Assembly (NCBI RefSeq): GCF_039523555.1
Contig: NZ_BAAAFN010000009.1
Coordinates: 62,001-126,000, forward strand
Length of the DNA stretch: 64,000 nucleotides
Direction: 5' to 3'
Source: Castellaniella daejeonensis
Lineage (GTDB): Bacteria; Pseudomonadota; Gammaproteobacteria; Burkholderiales; Burkholderiaceae_B
The position numbers and the translations under genes are program-made. The notes under the pieces are model-generated. The model made no database searches. It was not told the origin of the DNA and worked only from the letters and a program-made list of their open reading frames with translations. Positions 17,257 to 25,618 of the stretch are shown here, in pieces (within the stretch, counting starts at the first letter, position 1; every line of letters begins with the position of its first letter).

Positions 17257-17823
17257 ATGGCCCAAGACATCCTGCAATTCCTGATCGACATTGTTTTCCA
17301 GCTCTTCGGCATCGGCCTGATCCTGCGGGCCTGGATGTTCGCCATCCGCCTGCATCCATTCAACCCGTTCTCGCAGGCCATCCTGCGCGCCACCGACTGG
17401 CTGGTGCAGCCGATCCGGCGCATCGTGCCCGGCAGCGGCCGGTTCGACTGGCCCAGCATCCTGGCCTGCTGGATCACGGCGGTCCTGTACCTGCTGCTGA
17501 CCTGGCTGGTCGCCATGGGCGGCCTGATGCCTTCCGCCTCGACCATCGGCCCCCTGCTGCTGTCCGGCTTGCTGGTCGGCCTGAAGTGGCTGTTCAACGT
17601 GATCGTCTGGGTGACGCTGATCCAGGCCATCCTGTCCTGGATCAACCCCCTGTCGCCCATCATGCCGGTGCTCTACACCCTGACCGCGCCGCTGCTCGAT
17701 CCCATCCGCCGGCTGCTGCCGCGCATGGGCGGGCTGGACCTGTCGCCCCTGGTGCTTCTGGTGCTGGCGCAGATCGCCATGATGGTGCTGAACCACCTGG
17801 TGTTCACGACCTTCGGCGCCTGA
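17257..17823 (+). CDS. YggT family membrane protein
   Basis: Two YGGT repeats in 188 residues with about four to five membrane helices. Each repeat ends in a PIRR motif: VQPIRRIVP near residue 50 and LDPIRRLLPRMGGLDLSPL near residue 150. YggT proteins are inner-membrane proteins linked to cell shape and osmotic tolerance in some bacteria, with no assigned biochemistry. Only 13 bases after the stop-adjacent repeat arm comes a long spacer of a 101-bp inverted-repeat element. Confidence 0.9.
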   Translation: MAQDILQFLIDIVFQLFGIGLILRAWMFAIRLHPFNPFSQAILRATDWLVQPIRRIVPGSGRFDWPSILACWITAVLYLLLTWLVAMGGLMPSASTIGPLLLSGLLVGLKWLFNVIVWVTLIQAILSWINPLSPIMPVLYTLTAPLLDPIRRLLPRMGGLDLSPLVLLVLAQIAMMVLNHLVFTTFGA

Positions 17824-17924
17824 CCGGATCGGCATTCAGTCCGATCACAAGGCGGGAAGCCGAAGACAGTGCTGTTGCACGGCGAGGCGAACCAACGCTG
17901 TGATCGGACTGAATGCCGATCCGG
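17824..17924. repeat. 101-bp element with perfect 26-bp inverted arms
   Basis: Arm 17824-17849 is the exact reverse complement of 17899-17924. The 49-base spacer holds a smaller palindrome (acagtgctgt, 17866-17875 region). The left arm starts directly after the yggT stop codon. It has no T tract, and a proper bidirectional terminator follows at 17940, so a terminator role is not needed. The structure suggests a MITE-like or REP-like unit or a folded RNA. Confidence 0.85.
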
Positions 17925-17939
17925 CGCCGCGGCACCAAG

Positions 17940-17969
17940 ACAAAGGCCCGGCATTCGCCGGGCCTTTGT
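17940..17969. terminator. Bidirectional terminator between yggT and the glycine-zipper lipoprotein gene
   Basis: A perfect 13-bp stem (17940-17952 with 17957-17969, loop attc) has A residues on the left arm and T residues on the right, so both strands show a GC stem running into a short T stretch. The converging genes yggT and 17990-18487 would both end here. Confidence 0.75.
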
Positions 17970-17989
17970 GCATCCGGAATCCGGATCGA

Positions 17990-18487
17990 TTACATCGGCA
18001 CCACGCGGGTGGGACCGCCGCCGCTGATGACCTGGACGCGCTGGCCGGAACTGAGCGCCACGTCGGCCGCCTGGGCGATCACGCGGGTCTCGCCGTTGTC
18101 CAGGCGTACCGTGATTTCCAGGCCGTTGGTCTTGTTGACCTGGTTTTCGACCGCATTGCCGGCCAGGCCGCCAAGCAGGGCGCCGCCGATCGAGGTGAGG
18201 ATCTGACCGCGGCCGCCGCCGATGGCGCTGCCGGCCACCCCGCCCAGCGCCGCGCCGCCGATCGCGCCGACCCCGGAGGACTTGTCGGACTGGATGACCA
18301 CGGGCCGCACGGACACCACGGTGCCGTAGCGCACGATCTGTTCTTGCTGGGCCTGGCCGTAGGTGTAGACGGAGCTGGAAGCGGACTGGCTGGCGCAGCC
18401 GGCCAGGACGAGCAGCGAAAGGGAAACACCGGCGGCGGCGGTCAGGCGCGCCGCGCGGGAAGAAAGAGCATGCGTGAGGATCGCCAT
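17990..18487 (-). CDS. Glycine-zipper outer-membrane lipoprotein, SlyB/Pcp-like
   Basis: Lipoprotein of 165 residues. The signal peptide ends in the lipobox LAGC, and a glycine-zipper membrane segment follows (SGVGAIGGAALGGVAGSAIG and a second GGALLGGLAGNAVE). A short beta domain at the C-terminus contains ITVRLDNGETRVIAQ. This is the pattern of SlyB/Pcp proteins, which stabilise the outer membrane under stress. The start at 18487 is the ATG that gives the signal peptide. It ends just beyond the shared terminator. Confidence 0.88.
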   Translation of the reverse strand: MAILTHALSSRAARLTAAAGVSLSLLVLAGCASQSASSSVYTYGQAQQEQIVRYGTVVSVRPVVIQSDKSSGVGAIGGAALGGVAGSAIGGGRGQILTSIGGALLGGLAGNAVENQVNKTNGLEITVRLDNGETRVIAQAADVALSSGQRVQVISGGGPTRVVPM

Positions 18488-18527
18488 GGCTGGACTCCTG
18501 GAGTGAAAAAGGGGGGCCGTATCCGGA

Positions 18528-19475
18528 TCAGGCGAGCATGCCCGCATCGATGCCGTAATGCTGTTGCAGCGCCGCCGCGATGTCGGTACGCGACGGGCTG
18601 TGATTCTGCGGACCTCTATGGGCGATTTTAAAGCCCCCCATGACGTTCGCCAAGCAACAGGCATCCCGCAGTGACCAGCCATTCGCCAGGCCGTACAGCA
18701 GGCCGGCGCGGTGCGCGTCGCCGCATCCGGTCGGGTCCACGACCCGCTCAACGGGCGGGGCCGGGATGTCGGTGCGCTCATCGCCGACGAACAGCGAGGC
18801 ACCTTCGCCGCCCCGGGTCACCACCACGGCCTGCAGGCCGGCAGCAAGTTCCTGGACGGACCGCCCCATGCGCTCTTCGATCACGCTGGCTTCATAGTCG
18901 TTGGCGGTCAGGATGCTGGCCATGCCCAGCATGCGCTGCAGATCGCCGCCGTCGAACAGGGGCATGGCCTGCCCCAGGTCGAAGATGAAGGGGATGCCTT
19001 CGGCCCGCAGGCGCTCGGCATGGCTGAACATGCCGTCCTTGGAATCGGGCGAGACGATGGCCCAGCATGCGGCGTTGCCGCTCAGGTCGTTTTCGGCCGA
19101 ACGCAGCATCGCGCCGGGGTGGAACGAGGCGATCTGGTTGTTTTCCTGGTCCGTGATGATGTGGCACTGCGCCGTGTAGGTATCCGGCAGCACGCGCACC
19201 AGGCGGGTATCGATGCCCAGGTCGCGCAGGCGCTGCAGATAGCCGTCGGCATCCTGGCCCACGGTGCCGACAGGCACGGGCTGGCCGCCCAGCAGCTTCA
19301 GGCTGTAGGCGATATTGCCCGCGCAGCCGCCGTATTCCTTGCGCAGCGAAGGCGCGAAGAACGAGACGCTGAGAGACTTGATGCTGTCGGCCAGGATGTG
19401 GTCGCGGAAGCGGCCCTCGAACACGGCAATGGTGTCGAAGGCGATGGAACCGCAGATCAGGACGTCCTTGGACAT
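18528..19475 (-). CDS. PfkB family carbohydrate/nucleoside kinase
   Basis: Ribokinase-fold sugar or nucleoside kinase of 315 residues, probably an adenosine-kinase-like member. The N-terminal GG motif lies at residues 49-54 (GGCAGN). The C-terminal signature is DPTGCGDAHRAGLLYG with catalytic Asp253; its centre reads GCGD where GAGD is usual, a mild departure. It is next to the zinc-ribbon gene with 15 bases between. The substrate is unknown. Confidence 0.88.
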   Translation of the reverse strand: MSKDVLICGSIAFDTIAVFEGRFRDHILADSIKSLSVSFFAPSLRKEYGGCAGNIAYSLKLLGGQPVPVGTVGQDADGYLQRLRDLGIDTRLVRVLPDTYTAQCHIITDQENNQIASFHPGAMLRSAENDLSGNAACWAIVSPDSKDGMFSHAERLRAEGIPFIFDLGQAMPLFDGGDLQRMLGMASILTANDYEASVIEERMGRSVQELAAGLQAVVVTRGGEGASLFVGDERTDIPAPPVERVVDPTGCGDAHRAGLLYGLANGWSLRDACCLANVMGGFKIAHRGPQNHSPSRTDIAAALQQHYGIDAGMLA

Positions 19476-19490
19476 GGGGATGGAATTCCT

Positions 19491-20540
19491 TCAGGGATAG
19501 AAGAGATCGAGCTGGTAGCCGTTGATGCGGATACCGCTCAGGGTGAGGGGCACGCGCACCAGGACTTCGCCGCGGGCGGCAAAGGGCTGGGCGGCGCGCG
19601 CCGCCCCCAGGTATTCGGCCGGCGAAAGATTGCGGCGCACCAGCAGGGTGCCGGCCGCATCCTTCAGGTCGAGGATCAGGGTGGGCCATTCCTGGGGCTG
19701 TTCGGCCAGGTTGCGCAGGGTCACGTGCAGCACGAAATGCTGCTCGGAAGGTTCCTGGTCGGCGGGCCTGTCGGCCATGGCGCCGTCATCGGCCGCCTTC
19801 AGCGAAGACCCCGTGATGGCGATCCGGGCGATGTCCCTGGCATAGGGCACCTGGCAACGCAGCGGCTCGCAGGCCCGCTCGAGCGCGGGTCTCAGGGCCG
19901 GCACCATGCGGGCGATGTCGGCCCGATAGACATAGACGGCCTGCGCGGCCAGCAGGATCAGCAGCAGGACGAACAGCAGCCGGGCACAGAACCTCAGCAG
20001 GGCATCCCACCAGCCGTAGGCGTCCTCGTCGCGCAGCAGGGGCGCCGCGGACCCGCCCTGGCTGCGATGTCCCGGCCTGGGTTCGACCACGAAGGGGGCC
20101 TCCTGGGCGGGCGGATCGTCCATGCCCGCATCATCGGGTGCACCGCCTGCATCGGGCACCCACCCTTCATCGGCCAGGATTTCCTCGACGGGACGCGTAC
20201 CCGCGCGGACGGCCGGTTCCCCGATGCGGGGCTCGGGCCGATCGTCTGGCCAGGGCGCCACGCCGATGCGGAACGCGGGCGTGAACTCGGACGGCGGGGC
20301 CGGGGACCGGCCGGGGCGGATCACCTGGGGCGCGGGAGCGGCCGGCGGTTCGGGGACGTTGGCGGGCGGTGGCGGCGGAGCGGCGGCCGGGGCGGCGGAG
20401 GCATCCGAGACCACCTCGGCATAGCCATCGAAGATATGGGCGCACTGCACGCAACGGATGTAGCCCTTGCGCAATTGCAGATCCGACAGGCCCGCCTGGA
20501 ACACGGTCCCGCATTTCGGGCAGCGCGTGGTCAGGTCCAT
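19491..20540 (-). CDS. MJ0042-type zinc-ribbon, DUF3426 membrane protein
   Basis: The 349-residue protein begins with an MJ0042 zinc finger (TRCPKCGTVFQ and IRCVQCAHIFDG, four cysteines). A long Pro/Ala-rich disordered linker follows. One membrane helix near residues 185-205 (LLFVLLLILLAAQAVYVY) leads into a periplasmic DUF3426 domain containing LRNLAEQPQEWPTLILDLKD. The role is unknown. It follows prmA closely, the common order in Burkholderiales. The ATG at 20540 is preferred over the adjacent GTG at 20543. Confidence 0.88.
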   Translation of the reverse strand: MDLTTRCPKCGTVFQAGLSDLQLRKGYIRCVQCAHIFDGYAEVVSDASAAPAAAPPPPPANVPEPPAAPAPQVIRPGRSPAPPSEFTPAFRIGVAPWPDDRPEPRIGEPAVRAGTRPVEEILADEGWVPDAGGAPDDAGMDDPPAQEAPFVVEPRPGHRSQGGSAAPLLRDEDAYGWWDALLRFCARLLFVLLLILLAAQAVYVYRADIARMVPALRPALERACEPLRCQVPYARDIARIAITGSSLKAADDGAMADRPADQEPSEQHFVLHVTLRNLAEQPQEWPTLILDLKDAAGTLLVRRNLSPAEYLGAARAAQPFAARGEVLVRVPLTLSGIRINGYQLDLFYP

Positions 20541-20555
20541 CACCGCCGCGCTCCG

Positions 20556-21470
20556 TCAGGCCTTGCGTCCCGTCAGGCAGACCCAGCCGTCGCGGGCCTC
20601 CCAGACGCGCAAGGGCAGGTACGGTGCGTAGGCCTGGCAGACCTCATCCGCCTGGCGTTCCAGCACGCCGGACAGCGCCAGCCAGCCGCCGGGCGCCACG
20701 CGGGCGGCCAGCATCGGGGCCAGGATCTTGAGCGGGTTGGACAGGATGTTGGCGACCACCACCCGGCTGGTGCCGGCGGGCAGGTCGTCGGGCAGGCAGG
20801 CCTGCACGTCCACGCCATTGGCGGCCGCGTTGCGGGCCGTGGCCAGCACCGCCTGCTCGTCGATGTCCACGCCCTGGGTCGGTCCGGCCCCCAGCAGGCG
20901 CGCGGCGATCGCCAGGATGCCGGAACCGCAGCCGTAGTCCAGCACGGTCTCGCCGCCCTGCAGATGGGCCGCCAGCCATTCCAGGCACAGGTGCGTGGTG
21001 GGATGGCTGCCGGTGCCGAAGGCCAGGCCGGGGTCGAGCTCGATGCGCACGATGCCGTCGCGGGCGCCGGCCGGGGGCAGCCCGGCGTCGTCCCGGTGCC
21101 AGCTCGGCACGATCCAGATGCGTTCGCTGACCACGATGGGACCGAACTGGGACTGCGTCAGGCGCACCCAGTCGGCATCGGGCACGTCGCGCAGGAACCA
21201 GTCGTCCTGCCCGGGCGCCGGTCCGGCCAGGCCGTCCAGCGAGGCCAGCAGATGGGCCGGATCGTCGCCGTCGGCCAGCAGGGCCACCAGGCGGTTGCGC
21301 CGCCAGGCCTGGACCTCGGGTTCCGTGCCGGGTTCGCCGAACAGCGCCTGCTCGTGTTCGGTATCGCCGTCGGCATCCTCGACCGACACCGACAGGGCGC
21401 CGGCTTCCAGGAGCGCGTCCGACCAGGCCTCGGCCTGGCTTTCCACGCAGTTGAGCACCAACTCTCGCAT
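20556..21470 (-). CDS. prmA: Ribosomal protein L11 methyltransferase
   Basis: SAM-dependent methyltransferase that modifies ribosomal protein L11. The SAM-binding motif DYGCGSGILAIAA starts at residue 178, preceded by the PrmA signature LAFGTGSHPTTHLCLEWL and followed by VVANILSNPL (NxL-type catalytic loop). Length is 304 residues. It lies 8 bases behind accC in the accB-accC-prmA order typical of the group. Confidence 0.95.
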   Translation of the reverse strand: MRELVLNCVESQAEAWSDALLEAGALSVSVEDADGDTEHEQALFGEPGTEPEVQAWRRNRLVALLADGDDPAHLLASLDGLAGPAPGQDDWFLRDVPDADWVRLTQSQFGPIVVSERIWIVPSWHRDDAGLPPAGARDGIVRIELDPGLAFGTGSHPTTHLCLEWLAAHLQGGETVLDYGCGSGILAIAARLLGAGPTQGVDIDEQAVLATARNAAANGVDVQACLPDDLPAGTSRVVVANILSNPLKILAPMLAARVAPGGWLALSGVLERQADEVCQAYAPYLPLRVWEARDGWVCLTGRKA

Positions 21471-21478
21471 GCCGGACC

Positions 21479-22825
21479 TCAGGTGCGCGCAGCGAGTTTC
21501 TGTTCGAGATAGTGGATGCTGGTGCCGCCTGCGACGAACCGGGCATCCTGCATCAACTCGCGATGCAGCGGAATGTTGGTATGCACCCCCTCGACGATCA
21601 TTTCGGACAGGGCGATGTCCATGCGCATGATCGCCTGGTGGCGGTCGTCGCCGTAAGCGATGAGCTTGGCGATCATCGAGTCATAGAAAGGCGGCACGGT
21701 GTAGCCGGTGAACACGTGCGAGTCCATGCGCACGCCCGGGCCGCCCGGCGTGTGCCAGTTGGTGATCTTGCCCGGGCTGGGCGTGAACTTGTAGGGGTCC
21801 TCGGCATTGATCCGGCATTCGATCGCATGGCCGTGCAGATGGATGTCGCGCTGGCGCAGGGTGAATTTCTCGCCGGCTGCGATGCGCAGCTGCTGCTGGA
21901 CCAGGTCGATGCCGGTGATCATTTCGGTGATCGTGTGCTCGACCTGGATACGGGTGTTCATCTCGATGAAGAAGAATTCCCCGTTTTCGTACAGGAATTC
22001 GAAGGTGCCGGCGCCGCGATAGCGCATCTGGCGGCAGGCTTCGGCGCAGCGCTCGCCGATGCGCTCGACCAGCGCGCGGTCGATGCCGGGCGCGGGCGCT
22101 TCTTCGATGATCTTCTGGTGGCGGCGCTGCATGGAGCAGTCGCGCTCGCCCAGCCAGACAGCCTTGCCCTCGCCGTCGGCCAGCACCTGGATCTCGATGT
22201 GCCGGGGGTTTTCCAGGAACTTCTCGAGATAGACCTCGGGGTTGTTGAAGGCGGCACCGGCTTCGGTGCGCGTCATGGCCACCGCGTTGAGCAGGGCGGC
22301 CTCGGTATAGACCACCCGCATGCCGCGCCCGCCGCCACCGCCCGCGGCCTTGATGATGACCGGATAGCCGACGTCGGCGGCGATGCGCATGATTTCCTTG
22401 GGGTCGTCGGGCAGCGCGCCGCCCGAGCCCGGCACGACCGGCACACCCGCGGCGATCATCGCCTGCTTGGCGCTGACCTTGTCGCCCATGGTGCGTATGC
22501 TTTCGGGACGCGGTCCGATGAAGACGAAACCGCTCTTTTCCACCCGTTCCGCGAAATCGGCGTTTTCCGACAGGAAGCCGTAGCCGGGGTGGATGGCCTC
22601 GGCGTCTGTGACTTCGGCGGCCGAGATCAGCGCGGGCATGTTCAGATAGCTGTCGCGCGGCGTGGCGGGCCCGATGCAGACGGATTCATCGGCCAGGCGC
22701 ACGTACTTGGCCTCGCGGTCGGCCTCGGAATGCACGACCACGGTCTTGACGCCCAGTTCGCGGCAGGCACGCAGGATCCGAAGGGCGATTTCGCCGCGAT
22801 TGGCGATCAGGATTTTTTCGAACAT
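21479..22825 (-). CDS. accC: Acetyl-CoA carboxylase, biotin carboxylase subunit
   Basis: Carboxylates the biotin on AccB with bicarbonate and ATP, the first half-reaction of fatty-acid synthesis. The 448-residue product starts MFEKILIANRGEIALRI and has the ATP-grasp glycine loop KAAGGGGGRGMRVV and the catalytic block EMNTRIQVEHTITEM. The ATG at 22825 is the family start; longer in-frame codons upstream lie in accB. The gene follows accB by 5 bases. Confidence 0.98.
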   Translation of the reverse strand: MFEKILIANRGEIALRILRACRELGVKTVVVHSEADREAKYVRLADESVCIGPATPRDSYLNMPALISAAEVTDAEAIHPGYGFLSENADFAERVEKSGFVFIGPRPESIRTMGDKVSAKQAMIAAGVPVVPGSGGALPDDPKEIMRIAADVGYPVIIKAAGGGGGRGMRVVYTEAALLNAVAMTRTEAGAAFNNPEVYLEKFLENPRHIEIQVLADGEGKAVWLGERDCSMQRRHQKIIEEAPAPGIDRALVERIGERCAEACRQMRYRGAGTFEFLYENGEFFFIEMNTRIQVEHTITEMITGIDLVQQQLRIAAGEKFTLRQRDIHLHGHAIECRINAEDPYKFTPSPGKITNWHTPGGPGVRMDSHVFTGYTVPPFYDSMIAKLIAYGDDRHQAIMRMDIALSEMIVEGVHTNIPLHRELMQDARFVAGGTSIHYLEQKLAART

Positions 22826-22830
22826 GGCGT

Positions 22831-23283
22831 TCAGGCGATGATGAACAGAGGCTGGCCGTATTCGACCGGTTCGCCGTTTTCGACGAGGATTTCCTTGATC
22901 ACGCCGGACTTGTCGGCCTCGATCTCGTTCAGCAGCTTCATCGCCTCGATGATGCACAGGGGATCGCCTTCCTTGACGGCCTGGCCGACTTCGACGAAGG
23001 CGGGGGCGTTCGGGTTGGGCGCGCGGTAGAAGGTGCCGACCATCGGCGCCTTGACCTGGTGACCCTGCGGAACGGCGGGCGCCGGGGCGGCAGCGGCAGC
23101 GGGCGCGGCGGCGGGCGCAGCCACGACCTGGGCGGGGGCAGCGGCAGCGGCGACCGGGGCGGGCGCGGCAACCTGGGAAAACTTCACGATGCGGACCTTG
23201 CCTTCACCCTCGGTGATTTCCAGTTCGGCGATGCCCGAATCGGCCACCAGGTCGATCAGCGTTTTCAGTTTTCGGAGATCCAT
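22831..23283 (-). CDS. accB: Biotin carboxyl carrier protein of acetyl-CoA carboxylase
   Basis: Carries biotin between AccC and the AccAD carboxyltransferase. Of 150 residues, the N-terminal 35 form the dimerisation part (MDLRKLKTLIDLVADSG). An Ala/Pro-rich flexible linker runs to about residue 72. The biotinyl domain has Lys116 in EAMKLLNE, the usual target. It is first in the accB-accC operon, with a 280-base upstream gap where aroQ is usual. Confidence 0.97.
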   Translation of the reverse strand: MDLRKLKTLIDLVADSGIAELEITEGEGKVRIVKFSQVAAPAPVAAAAAPAQVVAAPAAAPAAAAAPAPAVPQGHQVKAPMVGTFYRAPNPNAPAFVEVGQAVKEGDPLCIIEAMKLLNEIEADKSGVIKEILVENGEPVEYGQPLFIIA

Positions 23284-23491
23284 GACGATAAATTCCTGTG
23301 TGCTGGCCCAATCGTGAGGGGCCGTTCGATGATCGGATCCGGACGGCAGAAACAAATGCGCCGTCGGTCCGGCCCCGACGCTGCGGGGAGAATCCACGAC
23401 GGCCACATGTGATGCTGCTGCCAGCGGGCAGCTCTCGGTGCTGCCCGAAGCCGCCTGATCCTGGGTATGAGGGGGTACCCTTCAAAGCGCC

Positions 23492-23520
23492 TTTTTACGC
23501 TAAAACCGCCGATTTGTCCA
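23492..23520 (-). promoter_or_regulatory. Candidate promoter of accB-accC
   Basis: Minus-strand TGGACA (23520-23515) is 17 bases from TAAAAA (23497-23492), matching five and four of six consensus bases. It would give a leader of about 200 nucleotides before the accB ATG. No other strong pair was seen in the 23284-23563 gap. Confidence 0.42.
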
Positions 23521-23563
23521 TAAAAATGGGCTCGGAAAGAGCCGGTGGGGCTATTTTTGAAAC

Positions 23564-24064
23564 TTAAAGTATCTGCCCCAGGCGCCGCTCGATATCGTCC
23601 GGATCGAGTTCACCCATGATCGAATCGGCCACACGTCCGCTGCGGTCGAACAGCAGGGTGAACGGCAGGCCGCCGCCCTTGTTGCCCAGTTCGCGCATCA
23701 GCGGAATCCCCTGGGTGCCGGTCAGCAGCAGGGTGTAGGACACCTGGACTTTCTGGAGGAACCGCTCGACGTTGGCCTGGGTGTCGATCGCCAGCCCGAG
23801 CAGGGCCAGATCGGGATAGCGCTGGTGCAGGGTTTCGAGCAGGGGCATCTCGCGCACGCAGGGCGCGCACCAGCTGGCCCAGAAATTCATCAGCACCGGC
23901 CGCCCCACATAGGCCGACAGGGCCTGGTCACGGCCCTGCAGGTCGGTGAACGTGCGGCCGAACACCGGATTGGCCGGCAGGATCGAGGCCCCCGCGCCGC
24001 GCGCCGCAGCCGCAAGCCCCAGCGCCGCCAGGGAAGCCGTGCGCAAGAAATTCCGCCTATCCAT
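23564..24064 (-). CDS. TlpA/ResA-type periplasmic thioredoxin
   Basis: Thiol-disulfide oxidoreductase of the TlpA family, likely acting in the periplasm on cytochrome or other envelope cysteines. A twin-arginine-like signal (MDRRNFLRTASLAALGLAAA) is followed by a thioredoxin fold with active site WCAPC (Cys66, Cys69) and the cis-proline block GGLPFTLLFDRSG. It is 166 residues long and divergent from mpl. In related genera a gene of this type often precedes aroQ-accB-accC. Confidence 0.9.
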   Translation of the reverse strand: MDRRNFLRTASLAALGLAAAARGAGASILPANPVFGRTFTDLQGRDQALSAYVGRPVLMNFWASWCAPCVREMPLLETLHQRYPDLALLGLAIDTQANVERFLQKVQVSYTLLLTGTQGIPLMRELGNKGGGLPFTLLFDRSGRVADSIMGELDPDDIERRLGQIL

Positions 24065-24205
24065 GTGAAACGCCGTCCATCCAGCTGACCTTACCCATCG
24101 GCCATCATAGCATCGGACCCGGGGAGCCAGTCTCCGGACATCGGCGGATGCGCACGGCGCGACGGCGCGTCCAGAGGTTCCTTACAATACAGGCCGGAGG
24201 ATGCG

Positions 24206-25597
24206 ATGCACGTACATATATTGGGAATCTGTGGCACGTTCATGGGCGGTCTCGCCCTGATCGCCCGCGCGGCGGGCCACAAGGTCACCGGCTGCGACGC
24301 GGGCGTCTACCCGCCCATGAGCACGCAGCTGCGCGAACAAGGCATCGACCTGATCGAAGGCTTCGACGCCAGCCAGACCGGCCTGGGCGCGGACCTGTAC
24401 GTGGTCGGCAACGTCGTCAGCCGGGGCAACCCGCTGATGGAAGCCATCCTGGATCTCGGGCTGCCCTATACGTCCGGCCCGCAGTGGCTGTCCGACCATG
24501 TCCTGGGCGGACAGCATGTCCTGGCCGTGGCGGGCACCCACGGCAAGACCACGACCAGCGCCATGCTGGCCTGGATCTTCGAGCAGTCCGGCAAGCCGGC
24601 CAACTTCCTGATCGGTGGCGTGGCGCCGGACCTGGGCGTGTCGGCCCGCTACGACCCGGCACGCCGCCATTTCGTGATCGAGGCCGACGAATACGACACG
24701 GCTTTCTTCGACAAGCGCTCGAAATTCGTCCACTACCGGCCCCGCACCGCCATCCTGAACAACCTCGAATACGACCACGCCGACATCTTCCCCGACCTGG
24801 CCGCGATCGAAACCCAGTTCCACCACCTTGTGCGCACCGTCCCGGCGGCGGGCCATCTTGTCCGGCCGGCGGCCAGCGACGCCCTGGACCGTGTCCTGGC
24901 GCGCGGCTGCTGGACGCCGGTCGAAACTTTCGGTCCCGGCGGCGACTGGCGAGCGGAACCCGAAACGGACGACGGCCGGCGCTGCCGCATCCTGCTGCGC
25001 GGCCAGCCGGTCGGGATACTGGACTGGTCGCTCGCCGGAGCCCACAACCAGGCCAACGCCCTGGCCGCCCTGGCGGCCGCCGGGCACGCAGGCATCGCGC
25101 CGGCAGATGGCATTGCGGCCCTGAACCGCTTCCAGGGAGTGCGCCGCCGCCTGGAACTGCGCGGCACGCAGGATGGGGTGGCCGTCTACGACGATTTCGC
25201 CCACCATCCCAGCGCCATCGCCACCACCCTGGACGGCCTGCGCCGACGCGTCGGCCCGCAGACCCGGATCCTGGCGGTGATCGAGCCGCGATCCAACACC
25301 ATGAAGCTGGGCACGATGGCCGCCCGGCTGCCGGAAGCGCTGGCCGGCGCCGACCGGGTATTCTGCTACGGCGCCACCCGGGGCCGGCACGCCCTGGGCT
25401 GGAACCCCGGCCAGGTGCTGGCTTCCCTGGGCGAACGCCTGTGGGCAGGCGATGACCTGGACGCGCTGGCCGACGCCGTCTGCGACGCCGCGCAGCCCGG
25501 CGACCAGGTGCTCGTCATGAGCAACGGCAGCTTCGGCGGCATCCACCAGACCCTGCTCGACCGGCTGGCGCGCCGACGCCCCCGGTCCCCTCACTGA
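24206..25597 (+). CDS. mpl: UDP-N-acetylmuramate:L-Ala-gamma-D-Glu-meso-DAP ligase
   Basis: Mur-ligase family enzyme that reattaches recycled murein tripeptide to UDP-MurNAc. The N-terminus MHVHILGICGTFMGGLAL is the UDP-binding motif and the ATP loop is GTHGKTT (residues 110-116). VEADEYDTAFFDKRSKF and DDFAHHPSAI are diagnostic for Mpl rather than MurC. The Shine-Dalgarno GGAGG (about 24196-24200) sets the start at 24206. With anmK elsewhere in the window it supports an active murein-recycling route. Confidence 0.96.
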   Translation: MHVHILGICGTFMGGLALIARAAGHKVTGCDAGVYPPMSTQLREQGIDLIEGFDASQTGLGADLYVVGNVVSRGNPLMEAILDLGLPYTSGPQWLSDHVLGGQHVLAVAGTHGKTTTSAMLAWIFEQSGKPANFLIGGVAPDLGVSARYDPARRHFVIEADEYDTAFFDKRSKFVHYRPRTAILNNLEYDHADIFPDLAAIETQFHHLVRTVPAAGHLVRPAASDALDRVLARGCWTPVETFGPGGDWRAEPETDDGRRCRILLRGQPVGILDWSLAGAHNQANALAALAAAGHAGIAPADGIAALNRFQGVRRRLELRGTQDGVAVYDDFAHHPSAIATTLDGLRRRVGPQTRILAVIEPRSNTMKLGTMAARLPEALAGADRVFCYGATRGRHALGWNPGQVLASLGERLWAGDDLDALADAVCDAAQPGDQVLVMSNGSFGGIHQTLLDRLARRRPRSPH

Positions 25598-25618
25598 ACC
25601 CGCTGCCCCATTTCCTGT

